DNA from: Klebsiella pneumoniae
GTDB taxonomy: Bacteria > Myxococcota_A > UBA9042
Direction of reading: 5' to 3'
Assembly: GCA_945889325.1 (NCBI GenBank)
Contig: CAMDBH010000014.1
Coordinates: forward strand, 1-58,226
Length of the DNA stretch: 58,226 bases
Position 1 is the stretch's first letter; every line of letters begins with the position of its first letter. A program made the translations under genes and the position numbers. Below, in pieces: positions 36,151 through 44,950 of the stretch. The notes under the pieces are model-generated. The model was not told the origin of the DNA. It ran no database searches and worked only from the letters and a program-made list of their open reading frames with translations.

Positions 36151-36346
36151 GAGCGTGTGAAAAATCCATTTTTCACGCTCTCGATTGGGGTCTGGTATTG
36201 GCAATTTCTGCCAATCGACCCAAAGTGGGCTCGGATTCAATTTTCTGGTTCCAGTAATATCATTATCTTACGGAGCATCCATGCAGAAACTGCTAATACC
36301 TGACCCCGCTCAGAAGCTGTGAAATGAATATTTCACAGCCTCTGAG
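36149..36346. repeat. Symmetric hairpin/REP element
   Basis: Four parts in mirror order. A hairpin at 36149-36182 (GTGAAAAAT / ATTTTTCAC core, 2-nt bulge) is followed by GGGGTCTGGTATTGGCA (36187-36203). After 87 bases comes the inverted copy TGCTAATACCTGACCCC (36291-36307; 15 of 17 matching), then a second hairpin at 36309-36346 (17-bp stem, one mismatch, 4-base loop). No coding frame is credible inside. The first hairpin starts within the peroxiredoxin stop codon and could also end its transcript. Confidence 0.8.
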
Positions 36347-36412
36347 ACGCAAGAACGCAACGCCACACAAACGCAGGCGTCCAAATTCAAATTCCCCAAG
36401 GAGTACCCACTC

Positions 36413-37372
36413 ATGGCAGATTTTACCCCGACCGGCCATTTGGCAAGCTGGAGCGCAGACGCGCCCGACATCCGCGACTGGTCCGACGCCGATATCTTGG
36501 ATGGCCTGCGGCAACTTGGGATCGAGACCGACCGCGAAAAATTCGCCGGGCTCGCCCAAGCCGCTAAAATGCAAGGCGATCTGGAAGAAGACTGGCTGAT
36601 CCAATCGGGCACCGCCGATCAAGGACTGCAAGTTTTCGTGTGGATGAGCGTGCAAGAGCTGTGGGAACGTTGGCTAATTCCGGCGTGGCCCAAAGATCGC
36701 ACGGCGCGCATGTTCCTGTATCTGGTTGATGCGGATTTTTCCACACAACTTGCTGATATGTATCATGTTCCTAGCGCGCTTCAGGTCTTTGACGGCCTAG
36801 AAATCTATTTGCAAAAAGACGGTCGCGGTCGGGTTGCCGTGGACGAATTGATCATGCTGGGCGAATTGCCGGCCGAAGCTTGGCCGGGAAAAATGCTCGA
36901 TGCCATGGCAGAATGGACGGAAATCGGTAGCCATAGCTTGACGTTGCGCGGCGGTGCGTTCATGGCGCAGTGGCTCGGTCACGGCGACGCGCGGGCGTTC
37001 GCGGCGGCCGCCTACGTGTCCGCGCGCATGTATGATCGCGCGCAAGCGGCGGCCATGGAAGTGCCGATGGAGGCCCCGTTGGACGCCAGTTTTGCGGAAA
37101 TGGTGGGCTATCTCTGCCTGAGCAACGGCGACGCCCTGCTTGGCAACCATTGGATTTTACATGCCGATAGCCTGTCCAAGCTGCGCAAATCGGAGATGAC
37201 CTTTGCCGCCGAAGCGGTGCGCGATTTTCTGGCGACCTACCGCGAATTGGGCGACGACGGAGTGCCGGTGCCGCAGCCGATCTTGGCGGCTGCCAAGCAA
37301 GGTGCCGCACAGGCTGCGTATTATGCGTTTATGGCCTTTGCGGGCAACCAAAAGCCGGGCGGTGGTGTCTAG
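36413..37372 (+). CDS. Conserved-looking protein of unknown function
   Basis: I do not recognise this 319-residue protein. It has no signal peptide or membrane segment and is rich in Ala, Asp, Glu, Leu and Trp, so it is probably a soluble helical cytoplasmic protein. Notable parts are 'DIRDWSDADILDGLRQLGI' near residue 19, a Trp-rich stretch 'VWMSVQELWERWLIPAWP' near residue 75, and an Ala-rich C-terminal helix 'KQGAAQAAYYAFMAFAG'. Coding status is supported by an AAGGAG 9 nt before the ATG and by consistent composition over its length. It is a single gene set between two repeat-rich gaps, so context gives no clue. Confidence 0.8.
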   Translation: MADFTPTGHLASWSADAPDIRDWSDADILDGLRQLGIETDREKFAGLAQAAKMQGDLEEDWLIQSGTADQGLQVFVWMSVQELWERWLIPAWPKDRTARMFLYLVDADFSTQLADMYHVPSALQVFDGLEIYLQKDGRGRVAVDELIMLGELPAEAWPGKMLDAMAEWTEIGSHSLTLRGGAFMAQWLGHGDARAFAAAAYVSARMYDRAQAAAMEVPMEAPLDASFAEMVGYLCLSNGDALLGNHWILHADSLSKLRKSEMTFAAEAVRDFLATYRELGDDGVPVPQPILAAAKQGAAQAAYYAFMAFAGNQKPGGGV

Positions 37373-37374
37373 TG

Positions 37375-37424
37375 CACGACCCCTAAATTCTTGCAGGGTT
37401 ACCAGCAAGAATTTAGGGGTCGTG
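37375..37424. repeat. 20-bp perfect hairpin
   Basis: Arms 37375-37394 and 37405-37424 are perfectly complementary (20 bp) around a 10-base loop. It starts 2 bases after the stop of the upstream gene. The outer arm reads CACGACCCC, echoing the GACCCC end of the REP-like motifs, but the rest differs. No T-run follows. Confidence 0.9.
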
Positions 37425-37426
37425 TA

Positions 37427-37555
37427 CGGTTGACCGGGGACCCGGTCAACCGCAGGGGTGAGCGCGCGGATGGCGCGCGAGGGGGCGGCGCGCCCCCTAA
37501 AAACAAAAGGAAACGCAGTAGTTCAACCCGACAGGAACTTAGGGTTTGAACTACT
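37427..37555. repeat. Cluster of three further palindromes
   Basis: 37427-37452 is a 12-bp inverted repeat with a 2-base centre (CGGTTGACCGGG arm). 37480-37498 is an 8-bp stem AGGGGGCG/CGCCCCCT. 37517-37555 is a stem of about 13 bp (GTAGTTCAA-CCC against GGGTTTGAACTAC, one bulge). With the hairpin at 37375 they fill the 221-base space between two convergent genes. None has a proper T-run on either strand. Confidence 0.8.
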
Positions 37556-37593
37556 AGTTTTCCGCCAAGCGCGGTCTGGCCAAAGCCGAGCGA

Positions 37594-38538
37594 TTAGTCG
37601 CAGCTGGCACACGACAACGCTTTGCTTTGGCCCACTTCGATGCGAGTGGGTGCCACGCCCTCGCCGACCAGATCGCGGATGACCACGCTTGCCGCGGCCA
37701 TGCCGAACACCGAAGTGACAAAAACGGCCGAACCTTCGATCAAATTGCGGTGGCTGCAGCTGTGTAAGTCATTGTCACCGCTGGGACAAATGCATTGAAA
37801 GCCGTGGGCGTCGTCCCAACTGGGTGGCAACGGTTTGCGCCGCGATTCCTCGGAGTAGATCACGGTTACGCCGCAGGTGACTTTGGTTTTGGGCTTGGAG
37901 TTTTCAGGCCAGTCGTAAAACCGCCGCAATTGTTTGCGAATCGCCCGCGCGAACGGGTCCGTGTGCGTTTGATACAAATCGGCAATCCGCACGGCCGTCG
38001 GATCGAGCTTACCAGCGGCACCCATCGACGAAACAATCGGAATTTGCAAGTGTTTACAGCGATTCATCAAATGCATCTTGGCCGAAATATTGTCGATGGC
38101 ATCCACGACAAAGTCTGGCTTGTTGTGCTCGGGCAACAACCGCTCCGCATTGTCCTTGTTGTAAAATTCCTGAACGATGTGTAACGTCGCTTGGGGATTG
38201 ATCAAACGCAGGCGATCGCCGAGCAACTGCGCCTTTGACTTGCCCGTCGCCCCCTGCAGCGCTTGAATTTGCCGATTGACGTTGGTGGCGCATACCGTGT
38301 CGAAATCGACCAGCGTTAACGTGCCAACCCCGCACCGAGCAAGGCCTTCTGCGGCAAAGCCGCCGACACCGCCGAGACCAAAAATCACGACATGCGCCGC
38401 CTGCAAGCGCTCAAAACCCGGTTCGCTCACCAAGCGAATAAAACGATCAAAGCGGCGGTGGTTGGGCTTGGACTTGGCCACCCGTGGCGGCAGCTCAGGC
38501 ATTTCAAGCACTTGATTGGTTGTGGTCGCGTCGTCCAT
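37594..38538 (-). CDS. tcdA: tRNA threonylcarbamoyladenosine dehydratase
   Basis: A 314-residue E1-like (ThiF/MoeB family) enzyme that cyclises t6A37 in tRNA using ATP. The adenylation site 'VVIFGLGGVGGFAAEGLARC' lies at residues 50-69 and 'LTLVDFDTVCATNVNRQ' follows. Then come 'VVDAIDNISAKMHL', 'VSSMGAAGKLDPT' and the TcdA/YgdL-type 'DPFARAIRKQLR'. Length is slightly above the usual 270 owing to an N-terminal extension of about 25 residues. It is last in a minus-strand run after the Cys-rich lipoprotein and tatD genes, 27 bases after the latter. Confidence 0.92.
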   Translation of the reverse strand: MDDATTTNQVLEMPELPPRVAKSKPNHRRFDRFIRLVSEPGFERLQAAHVVIFGLGGVGGFAAEGLARCGVGTLTLVDFDTVCATNVNRQIQALQGATGKSKAQLLGDRLRLINPQATLHIVQEFYNKDNAERLLPEHNKPDFVVDAIDNISAKMHLMNRCKHLQIPIVSSMGAAGKLDPTAVRIADLYQTHTDPFARAIRKQLRRFYDWPENSKPKTKVTCGVTVIYSEESRRKPLPPSWDDAHGFQCICPSGDNDLHSCSHRNLIEGSAVFVTSVFGMAAASVVIRDLVGEGVAPTRIEVGQSKALSCASCD

Positions 38539-38565
38539 CGCTGCCTCTCCGCCGGGTCGACGCCG

Positions 38566-39366
38566 TCAGGGCGCGCTCGGAAGGGCGATACGGTACACTT
38601 TGGCAGCATTGAGCGCCAGTTGAATCTGCAAATCGGCCAATGCTACGCCGCGCCACTCGGCGATCTGCTGGGTCATGTCGATCATCGCCTGCAGCGCTTG
38701 CGGGTAGGTCAGGTCGCCAAAAGGCCAATCGGTTTCCACCAGCAAGCGATCAAGCGGAATCGCAACCGCGAGATCGCGGCGCTTTTGCAGATCTTGCCGC
38801 TGCTCCAAGGCCATTGAAATGTGTAGGCCCAAGGCGACGAAGTGCGGCACCAACTCGGCTGCACCAGAATATCTATGGATCACACCGCCTTGTGTGAGAG
38901 GATGCTGCCGCAACGCTGTCAAGGCGTGACCGTGCCAACCGACCAAATGCAGCACGATCGGCAACTGCCGCTGCTGAGCCAGCTGCAATCCTTGATGAAA
39001 CCAACTGATTTGATCAGGCAATGGAAAAAGGTCGCGGTAACGCCGATCGAGGCCGATCTCGCCGATCGCCAGCGCCGGAGCGAGATCGAGTTCGGCCAAA
39101 AGTTGCAGCCAAGCCGCCTCGCGTCGCGCCGCCGGTGCCCGCGCAAGCCATTGCGGATGTAGCGCAATCGCGCGGTGAATCGACGAAAAATCTTGGCAAA
39201 GCAGGCGACTGGCCTCAAAGCGCTCCGGTCCATACCCCGCGGTCAGTGCACCTTGCCAGCCAGTTTTGACCAACGAAGTCAACACATCGCACAGTTGTGC
39301 GCCACCGCTATCGGGATCGTCCAAATGCACATGGGAATCAAAAGCGATCAAGGCGCGCAGTTGCAA
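38566..39366 (-). CDS. TatD-family metal-dependent hydrolase
   Basis: A 266-residue TIM-barrel hydrolase of the TatD DNase family. Metal ligands are visible in 'FDSHVHLDDPD' (His12, His14), 'IGEIGLDRRYRD', 'VLHLVGWHGHAL', 'GVIHRYSGAAEL' and 'LLVETDWPFG'. Family members are 3'-5' DNases or RNases; the precise substrate is unknown. The start is a TTG, the most upstream plausible one, and overlaps the 3' end of the Cys-rich lipoprotein gene by 19 bases. The next gene, tcdA, follows after 27 bases. Confidence 0.88.
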   Translation of the reverse strand: MQLRALIAFDSHVHLDDPDSGGAQLCDVLTSLVKTGWQGALTAGYGPERFEASRLLCQDFSSIHRAIALHPQWLARAPAARREAAWLQLLAELDLAPALAIGEIGLDRRYRDLFPLPDQISWFHQGLQLAQQRQLPIVLHLVGWHGHALTALRQHPLTQGGVIHRYSGAAELVPHFVALGLHISMALEQRQDLQKRRDLAVAIPLDRLLVETDWPFGDLTYPQALQAMIDMTQQIAEWRGVALADLQIQLALNAAKVYRIALPSAP

Positions 39367-41963
39367 ATGGCTTTATCCGCGCAGCAATCGCCTACATCTT
39401 TGCACAAGGCGTCACACCAACACAGACCGACGCCTTGGCCGCCGCATTTGCCTTTGCAGGTCTTGGCCGCGTTGGCGCCGCAAACTTGCACGCCGGCGCA
39501 ACCGATGGCGTCGAAGTCGGCGCAGCAATCGCCTGCCGTCTTGCAAAAACCGTCGCACCAGCACAAGTCATTGGATTTGCCACCGCATTTGCCCATGCAC
39601 GATCCCGGGGGAGGCGCCACGCAACTCGCTGAACTGGCATCGGCAGCGGCGACGCATTTTGCGGGTGAAACGCAACTTTGCGTTGTACCCCACGGACTCC
39701 AAACGAGATCGTTGACGTTGACCGAGCAGGTGTTGGCGCCGTTGCAAATTTGCTGCCCAGTTTTCTTTTGCACGTTGGCCACGCTGCACTGCCACTGCGT
39801 CTTAAAGCTCGCGCTGCCGCACAACGTACCTTTTGCCTTAATAATTCCTGGGTTGACATCGCAGCAATCGCCACTGCTGCAACCGCACACCGGCTTGAAA
39901 TCGCCGCAGCAATCGCCGGCGCCGGTGCAGACGGAGTCACAGAAGCAGCTGCCATTGTTGCTTTTTCCGCTGCAAGATCCAACACAACTGCCCGCAGGCG
40001 CGTTTGCTTTGCAAGTGGGCAAAATGCCGCTGCCCACTGAGGTGCATACGGTATTGACGGCGCAGGTTTGCAGCGTGTTCCAAGGACCCCATAAGATATC
40101 ATTGGCTTGTGACGAACATGCGTTGGCGCCGTTGCAGCTGGCTTGGCCGGTGCGCGATTGAATATTGGCGCCACTGCACTGATATTGCGTTTGGACCGCC
40201 AGCGCGCCGCAAGCGGTGCCTTTGGGCTTGGGAAAATTGCTGGCCAAGTTGCAGCACTCACCGTTGGCACATCCGCACAAGGCTACAAAATCGCTGCAAC
40301 ATGTCCCCGCGCCCTTGCAGCCGCCGTCGCAGAAACAACTGCCATTTTTGCTCTGGCCGCCGCAAGATCCGACGCAACTGCCCACAGGTCCAAGGGGTTT
40401 ACAAGACGGCAAAATGCCGCCGCCGACGTCAGTGCACTGGGTATTGGCGGGGCAAATCTGGACGTTCACCCAACCGCCGACGCTGACGAAGGCGATATTT
40501 CCCGAGCAACCTTCATTACTTGTGCCGTTGCAGCCCGGCACCGTTTCACGCTTTTGGATAGTCGGACCGTTGCATTTGTATTCGGTGCTCAACACATTGT
40601 CGGCGCAGGCGGTGCCCGCAGCTTTGAGCACACCCGCGTTGACGTCGCAGCAAACGCCGACAGTACAGCAATTCGGTTTGGCAATTTTTGCGCACAACCC
40701 CAGTGCGAGGTTGCACTTGCTGGTTTGGCAAGGCTCCATGGCGACAGGGCAATCGCCATCGTTCTTGCAACAGCCAGGTATCGGCGCACCTTTGCAGGCC
40801 CCCGCCACATTGCACGCGTCGCCCGAAGTGCAATCGTTGTTGTCGTTGCAGAACGCGCCGACGTTGGTGCTCCAATCCTCCTTAACTAACAAAGGATTGC
40901 AAACTTTGCAGCCGTTGTTGGCCTGTGCGTCGGCTTCGTTGTAACAAACACTGTCGATCAAACAGTGGCCCGGCGTAATTTCGCCTTGGCAAACACCGGT
41001 TTTGGCCGCGCATGTGCCCTTCTGACAGGGGCTTGGCGCTGGGCATTCTTTGGGCTTGCTCGTGCAAACACCCGACACAACATCGCAACTGTCGGCGGTG
41101 CATAAGCTGCCGTCATCGCATTCGGCGTCGGTCAAGCAGCAGCCGAGCTTTTTCACGACCTTGCAGGTGGCAGTCGTCAGATCGCAACTGCCCAAATCGC
41201 AGCCACTGCCGTTGGGGCAATCGCTGTTTTGGGTGCAACAGCCCTGTTTCTTTGACCAAGCGTTATCTTGCAGGCTCGGATCGCAAACCTGACATTTGTC
41301 GTATTCGTTGCTGGCTTCGCCGGCAACGCATTTGCCGGCGATCTTACAAAAGTCACCTTTGAGGGTGTGTTTGCAATTGCCTGATTTGTCGTCACAAAAA
41401 TCAATGGTGCAGTCCAACTGGTCGCCACACTCGGCCTCGCCCCCGCTGCACAAGCCCGATTTGCAAACATCTGGGCCATTGCAGCCCACGCTGTCGTCGC
41501 AAATGGCACCGTCGACCACGGCATTGAAAACGCAACAACCACCTTGACAACTTCCTGAATTACAAGGCATTGCTGAACAATCGCCGTCCACCGAACAAGG
41601 CGTCGCGCAAACCGCCATCGCAACTTCCTCAATCGCAGCTTCCTCATTTGCGTCCGTTCCACTTTCCTTGCCAATGGGCCCAGTGTCCTTGACGGCATCG
41701 GCCCCGATTTTTACATCGTTTTTGCCGGTGTCCTTTGTGGCGTCCGTCAGCTTGACGTCTTTGCCAAAACTGGAGTAAATGTCAGTACTTCCCGACTCTT
41801 GCGCCGTATCCACGCCGTAATTCGTGCACGCCACGGCCAGGCTGCCCAGCAACACCGCTAAATGTGCGGCGATCGCGGGCAAGCCAAAGGCCCTTAACCC
41901 GTTAGGAGCTGCCGAACAATAACACGATCGGTCCAATGCGCCGATGGAGCCGCGAATCCGCAT
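39348..41963 (-). CDS. Cys-rich lipoprotein with somatomedin-B-like domains
   Basis: A lipoprotein of about 871 residues with roughly 100 cysteines. The lipobox is 'LLGSLAVACTNYG', cut before Cys46. A Lys/Asp/Gly-rich linker and many 'C(D/N)DGxxC'-type repeats run to about residue 435. Then an 88-residue Cys module ('CCDVNPGIIKAKGTLCG') and a somatomedin-B-like unit (C-x3-C-x7-8-C-x-CD-x2-C-x6-CC) alternate three times, and a fourth such unit ends the protein (about 834-871). Disulphide-rich and probably surface exposed. The ATG at 41963 is in frame; a TTG at 41882 with AAGGG 8 nt before it would give a compact 19-residue lipoprotein signal and may be the true start. The 3' end overlaps tatD. 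Confidence 0.85.
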   Translation of the reverse strand: MRIRGSIGALDRSCYCSAAPNGLRAFGLPAIAAHLAVLLGSLAVACTNYGVDTAQESGSTDIYSSFGKDVKLTDATKDTGKNDVKIGADAVKDTGPIGKESGTDANEEAAIEEVAMAVCATPCSVDGDCSAMPCNSGSCQGGCCVFNAVVDGAICDDSVGCNGPDVCKSGLCSGGEAECGDQLDCTIDFCDDKSGNCKHTLKGDFCKIAGKCVAGEASNEYDKCQVCDPSLQDNAWSKKQGCCTQNSDCPNGSGCDLGSCDLTTATCKVVKKLGCCLTDAECDDGSLCTADSCDVVSGVCTSKPKECPAPSPCQKGTCAAKTGVCQGEITPGHCLIDSVCYNEADAQANNGCKVCNPLLVKEDWSTNVGAFCNDNNDCTSGDACNVAGACKGAPIPGCCKNDGDCPVAMEPCQTSKCNLALGLCAKIAKPNCCTVGVCCDVNAGVLKAAGTACADNVLSTEYKCNGPTIQKRETVPGCNGTSNEGCSGNIAFVSVGGWVNVQICPANTQCTDVGGGILPSCKPLGPVGSCVGSCGGQSKNGSCFCDGGCKGAGTCCSDFVALCGCANGECCNLASNFPKPKGTACGALAVQTQYQCSGANIQSRTGQASCNGANACSSQANDILWGPWNTLQTCAVNTVCTSVGSGILPTCKANAPAGSCVGSCSGKSNNGSCFCDSVCTGAGDCCGDFKPVCGCSSGDCCDVNPGIIKAKGTLCGSASFKTQWQCSVANVQKKTGQQICNGANTCSVNVNDLVWSPWGTTQSCVSPAKCVAAADASSASCVAPPPGSCMGKCGGKSNDLCWCDGFCKTAGDCCADFDAIGCAGVQVCGANAAKTCKGKCGGQGVGLCWCDALCKDVGDCCADKAICNCAP

Positions 41964-42341
41964 CGCCTGCCCGAAAGCCGAAAGCCACAGCCTTGGCGAC
42001 CCAGCAAAACTGCCAGGGCAACTCGTCGAGATATTGCTCGACAAGCCCTTGTTGAGATTGTCGCGCACTTTCAAGGTGGTCACGCGTGACTCCGCAGGCA
42101 GGATGGCGACGCTGGCCCAAAAACATGGGCAACCGCGATCGCGCAAACGCCGTGTCGCGCAATTGTACCCGATCGCGACAGCGATCTGCCAGCGCAAGTT
42201 GCGCGAACGGCACGAACTGCGGCATATCCGCCCCAGCCAAGCGATTTTCGGTGGTGTTAATTCGATCTTGACATTATGCGGCCGCGGGCAGATTCTTCGC
42301 GCCGTTTTTAGAATAGCCTCTTGCTGGAGCCACTTCAAATT
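41964..42341. other. Divergent intergenic region before metK
   Basis: A 378-base gap between the minus-strand lipoprotein gene and metK. It contains a candidate promoter for metK (42268-42296) and a second -10-like TAGAAT at 42309-42314 without a matching -35. Open frames exist on both strands (112 and 143 codons) but lack ribosome sites and homology that I recognise. I see no SAM riboswitch fold. Confidence 0.6.
42268..42296 (+). promoter_or_regulatory. Possible metK promoter
   Basis: A perfect TTGACA (42268-42273) with a weak -10 GATTCT (42291-42296) after 17 bases, 45 bases before the chosen metK ATG. The weak -10 keeps confidence low. Confidence 0.35.
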
Positions 42342-43505
42342 ATGCGCGACTTTATTTTCACCAGTGAATCTGTGACAGCGGGTCATCCGGACAAGGTGGC
42401 CGACCAAATTTCCGATGCAATTCTGGATGCCTTGTTGGCCGCCGATCCGCGCTCGCGGGTCGCTTGTGAAACGCTAGTAACCACCGGCTTGGCGTTGATT
42501 GCAGGCGAGATCACCACGACGGCCTACGTCGACATGCCCAGCATCATTCGCAAAACCATCGGAGAAATTGGCTACGACGATCCGCGCGATCACTTCGACG
42601 CCAGTACCTGCGCCGTGCTGACGACCATCGGTCGCCAATCGCCGGACATCAGCCAAGGCGTGACCGCAGGTGAAGGACTTGATCCGGAACAGGGTGCGGG
42701 CGATCAAGGCCTGATGTTCGGTTTTGCCTGCGATCAAACGGAAGAATTGATGCCGCTGCCGATCACGCTGGCGAGTCGCTTGACCCGTCGCTTGGAGGCT
42801 CTGTTGCACAACGGCACATTGCCATGGCTGCGTCCCGACGGAAAGAGCCAAGTTTCAGTGCGTTATGCCGACGGAAAAGCGGTTGGTATTGAAGCAGTGG
42901 TCGTGAGCACCATGCACCGCGACACGATCGCCCACGCCGATTTGTATGAAGCTGTGCTGGAAACTGTGATTCGGCCTGTCCTTCCGGAGGAATTGCTGCA
43001 CGCTGGCACCAAGTATCATATCAATCCAACTGGGAAATTCGTCGTCGGTGGCCCGCATGGCGATTGCGGCGTGACCGGACGCAAGATCATCGTCGACACC
43101 TACGGTGGCTGGGGCCGCCACGGCGGCGGCGCATTTTCGGGCAAGGATCCATCCAAGGTCGATCGCTCGGCTTCGTATTTTGCGCGTTATGTCGCTAAAA
43201 ACATTGTGGCGGCGGGACTTGCGAAAGAGTGCGAGGTTCAGGTGTCGTACGCGATCGGCGTGGCGCGGCCCACGAGCGTCAAGATCGACTGCCACGGCAC
43301 CGAAGTGCTCGATTCGCTCAAGATCGAGAGGGCCGTGCTCGAAGTGTTCGACTTCCGTCCTGCTGAAATTATTCGGCGTTTGGACCTCATGCAGCCCAAA
43401 TATCGCCACACGGCGGCGGGCGGCCACTTTGGCCGCAATGAGCCGGGCTTCACCTGGGAACGCACCGATGCGGCCGCAGCGCTGCGATCTAGCGTCGGTT
43501 TTTAG
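42342..43505 (+). CDS. metK: S-adenosylmethionine synthetase
   Basis: Makes S-adenosylmethionine from methionine and ATP; cytoplasmic homotetramer. It shows '[20 protein letters not shown]' at the N-terminus (catalytic His15), the signature '[13 protein letters not shown]' (residues 118-130), '[10 protein letters not shown]', '[20 protein letters not shown]', '[16 protein letters not shown]' and '[13 protein letters not shown]'. Length (387 aa) matches the family. I chose the ATG at 42342; a TTG at 42321 is in frame but adds seven residues with no family match. It is transcribed alone, ahead of the ribosomal protein operon. Confidence 0.97.
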   Translation: MRDFIFTSESVTAGHPDKVADQISDAILDALLAADPRSRVACETLVTTGLALIAGEITTTAYVDMPSIIRKTIGEIGYDDPRDHFDASTCAVLTTIGRQSPDISQGVTAGEGLDPEQGAGDQGLMFGFACDQTEELMPLPITLASRLTRRLEALLHNGTLPWLRPDGKSQVSVRYADGKAVGIEAVVVSTMHRDTIAHADLYEAVLETVIRPVLPEELLHAGTKYHINPTGKFVVGGPHGDCGVTGRKIIVDTYGGWGRHGGGAFSGKDPSKVDRSASYFARYVAKNIVAAGLAKECEVQVSYAIGVARPTSVKIDCHGTEVLDSLKIERAVLEVFDFRPAEIIRRLDLMQPKYRHTAAGGHFGRNEPGFTWERTDAAAALRSSVGF

Positions 43506-43589
43506 CACTGGGCGATTGGCTCGCCGCTGGGTTGGTTGTGCAAGTGGCGGTCTGACCGCGACGATTGCTGCGGTCCGGCCGATTTTGCG

Positions 43590-43618
43590 TTGACAATTGC
43601 CGGCGCTGCCTTTAGAAT
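43590..43618 (+). promoter_or_regulatory. Sigma-70 promoter for rplM-rpsI
   Basis: TTGACA (43590-43595), a 17-base spacer, TAGAAT (43613-43618; 5 of 6). It is the best consensus promoter in the window and lies 79 bases before the rplM start, leaving a leader of about 70 nt. Confidence 0.75.
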
Positions 43619-43655
43619 TCTGCCCCCCGCGGAACTGAAAGGCCGCCAGCCCCTG

Positions 43656-43675
43656 CGCGATTGCCACAAATCGCG
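43656..43675 (+). promoter_or_regulatory. Leader hairpin before rplM
   Basis: CGCGATT (43656-43662) pairs with AATCGCG (43669-43675) around a 6-base loop, in the leader between the promoter and the rplM ribosome site (GAGGA at 43686-43690). Ribosomal protein operons are often autoregulated by such leaders; that role is inference here. Confidence 0.4.
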
Positions 43676-43696
43676 AAAGAATACTGAGGAATTGCC

Positions 43697-44137
43697 ATGA
43701 GTCTGACCAAAGAAACCGCCCACATCCGCACACAGGACGCCGCTCACCAGTGGTACATCGTCGACATGAAAGACGTTGTTTTGGGACGCGCGGCCGTGCA
43801 ATTGGCCAATATTTTGCGGGGCAAAGACAAAACGAACTATTCGCCCAACGCCGACACCGGCGATTTCATCGTTGTGATCAACGCGCAGCAGGTCAAATTG
43901 ACCGGCAACAAGTTTGACAACAAGATGTACCGCCACCACACCCAATTCATCGGCGGCCTGAAAACTTTTAGCGCCAAGCTGTACTTGCAGCGCAATTCGG
44001 CAGAAGCCATCCGCCGCGCCGTTTGGGGCATGTTGCCCAAGGGCCCGCTTGGCCGTCGTTTGATCACCAAGCTCAAAGTTTATGCTGGCGCGACGCATCC
44101 GCATGCAGCACAGAACCCGATCGCAAAAGTGCTCTAA
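43697..44137 (+). CDS. rplM: Ribosomal protein uL13
   Basis: Large-subunit protein L13, 146 residues, the normal length. Recognisable segments are 'WYIVDMKDVVLGRAAVQLAN', 'LRGKDKTNYSPNADTGDFIV', 'KLTGNKFDNKMYRHHTQFIG' and 'VWGMLPKGPLGRRLITKLKV'. It is followed by rpsI after 69 bases, the usual bacterial pair, and is served by the strong promoter at 43590. A GAGGA ribosome site precedes the ATG. Confidence 0.98.
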   Translation: MSLTKETAHIRTQDAAHQWYIVDMKDVVLGRAAVQLANILRGKDKTNYSPNADTGDFIVVINAQQVKLTGNKFDNKMYRHHTQFIGGLKTFSAKLYLQRNSAEAIRRAVWGMLPKGPLGRRLITKLKVYAGATHPHAAQNPIAKVL

Positions 44138-44206
44138 ATTCTGCTTATTGTTCAACGCGTTTTCTCATTGTCCGCGCGCAAAATCAAGGCGCAAATAGGT
44201 TAAAGC

Positions 44207-44629
44207 ATGGCAACCACCCGTCGAGTCACCGAATCCACCGCACCCGCAAAACGCTGGTACGCCACTGGCCGCCGCAAGGAAGCCACCGCCCGCGTTTATT
44301 TGTCGACCGGCACGGGCATCGTGACCGTCAACGGGCGGGCCTTGGCGGAATACCTGCGCCGCCCGACGCTGGAAATGGTCGTGGGCGAACCGTTTGATGT
44401 GATCGAACGCAAAGAATTCGACGTGCATTGCACCGTCGCTGGCGGCGGATTGGCCGGACAGGCGGGCGCAATTCGCCACGGCATCGCGCGCGCCTTGACC
44501 GTGTTTCAAGCCGATTTGCGACCGTCCTTGAAAGCCGCGGGCTTGCTCATGCGCGATGCGCGCGCCAAAGAACGGAAGAAGTACGGCCGTGCCGCTGCGC
44601 GCGCCAGATTCCAGTTTAGTAAGCGATAA
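44207..44629 (+). CDS. rpsI: Ribosomal protein uS9
   Basis: Small-subunit protein S9, 140 residues. It has '[20 protein letters not shown]', '[11 protein letters not shown]', '[20 protein letters not shown]' and the basic C-terminal tail ending 'RARFQFSKR', whose last Lys-Arg reaches the P-site tRNA in known ribosomes. Co-transcribed with rplM; the tRNA-Met gene follows 38 bases downstream. AGGTTAAAGC before the ATG is the ribosome site. Confidence 0.98.
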   Translation: MATTRRVTESTAPAKRWYATGRRKEATARVYLSTGTGIVTVNGRALAEYLRRPTLEMVVGEPFDVIERKEFDVHCTVAGGGLAGQAGAIRHGIARALTVFQADLRPSLKAAGLLMRDARAKERKKYGRAAARARFQFSKR

Positions 44630-44667
44630 TTCCCAAAATTTCATGCAGATGCGCCAGCGTGCCCGCA

Positions 44668-44811
<144 letters not shown>

Positions 44812-44851
44812 TCCGGTCACGCACTGCCGCGCGCCCCTATGGCCGCTTGCC

Positions 44852-44950
44852 GGTCGAGGGTTCAAGTCCCCCCTCAGCGACCCGCGTTGGACAGGACCGC
44901 CCGTCGGTCGGTTTTTGACGCAACTGGCACCTGGCGCATCTGTTGAAGTT
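44852..44950 (+). repeat. 99-bp direct repeat, copy 2 (partial tRNA)
   Basis: Exact second copy of 44713-44811. It contains only the 3' part of a tRNA (T-arm and acceptor 3' strand) and so cannot make a tRNA. Its end lies inside the stop codon of the minus-strand lamin-tail lipoprotein gene. Confidence 0.97.

Noticed and set aside
39175..40161. A 328-codon plus-strand frame opposite tatD and the Cys-rich lipoprotein
   Set aside because: Low-complexity Gln/Pro/Leu translation that mirrors the Cys codon repeats of the real minus-strand gene.
41902..42240. A 112-codon minus-strand frame upstream of, and overlapping, the Cys-rich lipoprotein start
   Set aside because: Composition is not impossible for a gene, but I see no ribosome site and recognise no family. 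It would overlap the lipoprotein signal sequence. Left out, with some doubt.
41964..42341. A SAM riboswitch before metK
   Set aside because: I could not find the paired helices or conserved cores of SAM-I, SAM-II or SAM-IV type in this gap.
44812..44851. An integrated element between the two tRNA 3' repeats
   Set aside because: Only 40 bases lie between the copies, so no element is present now; at most this is a scar.
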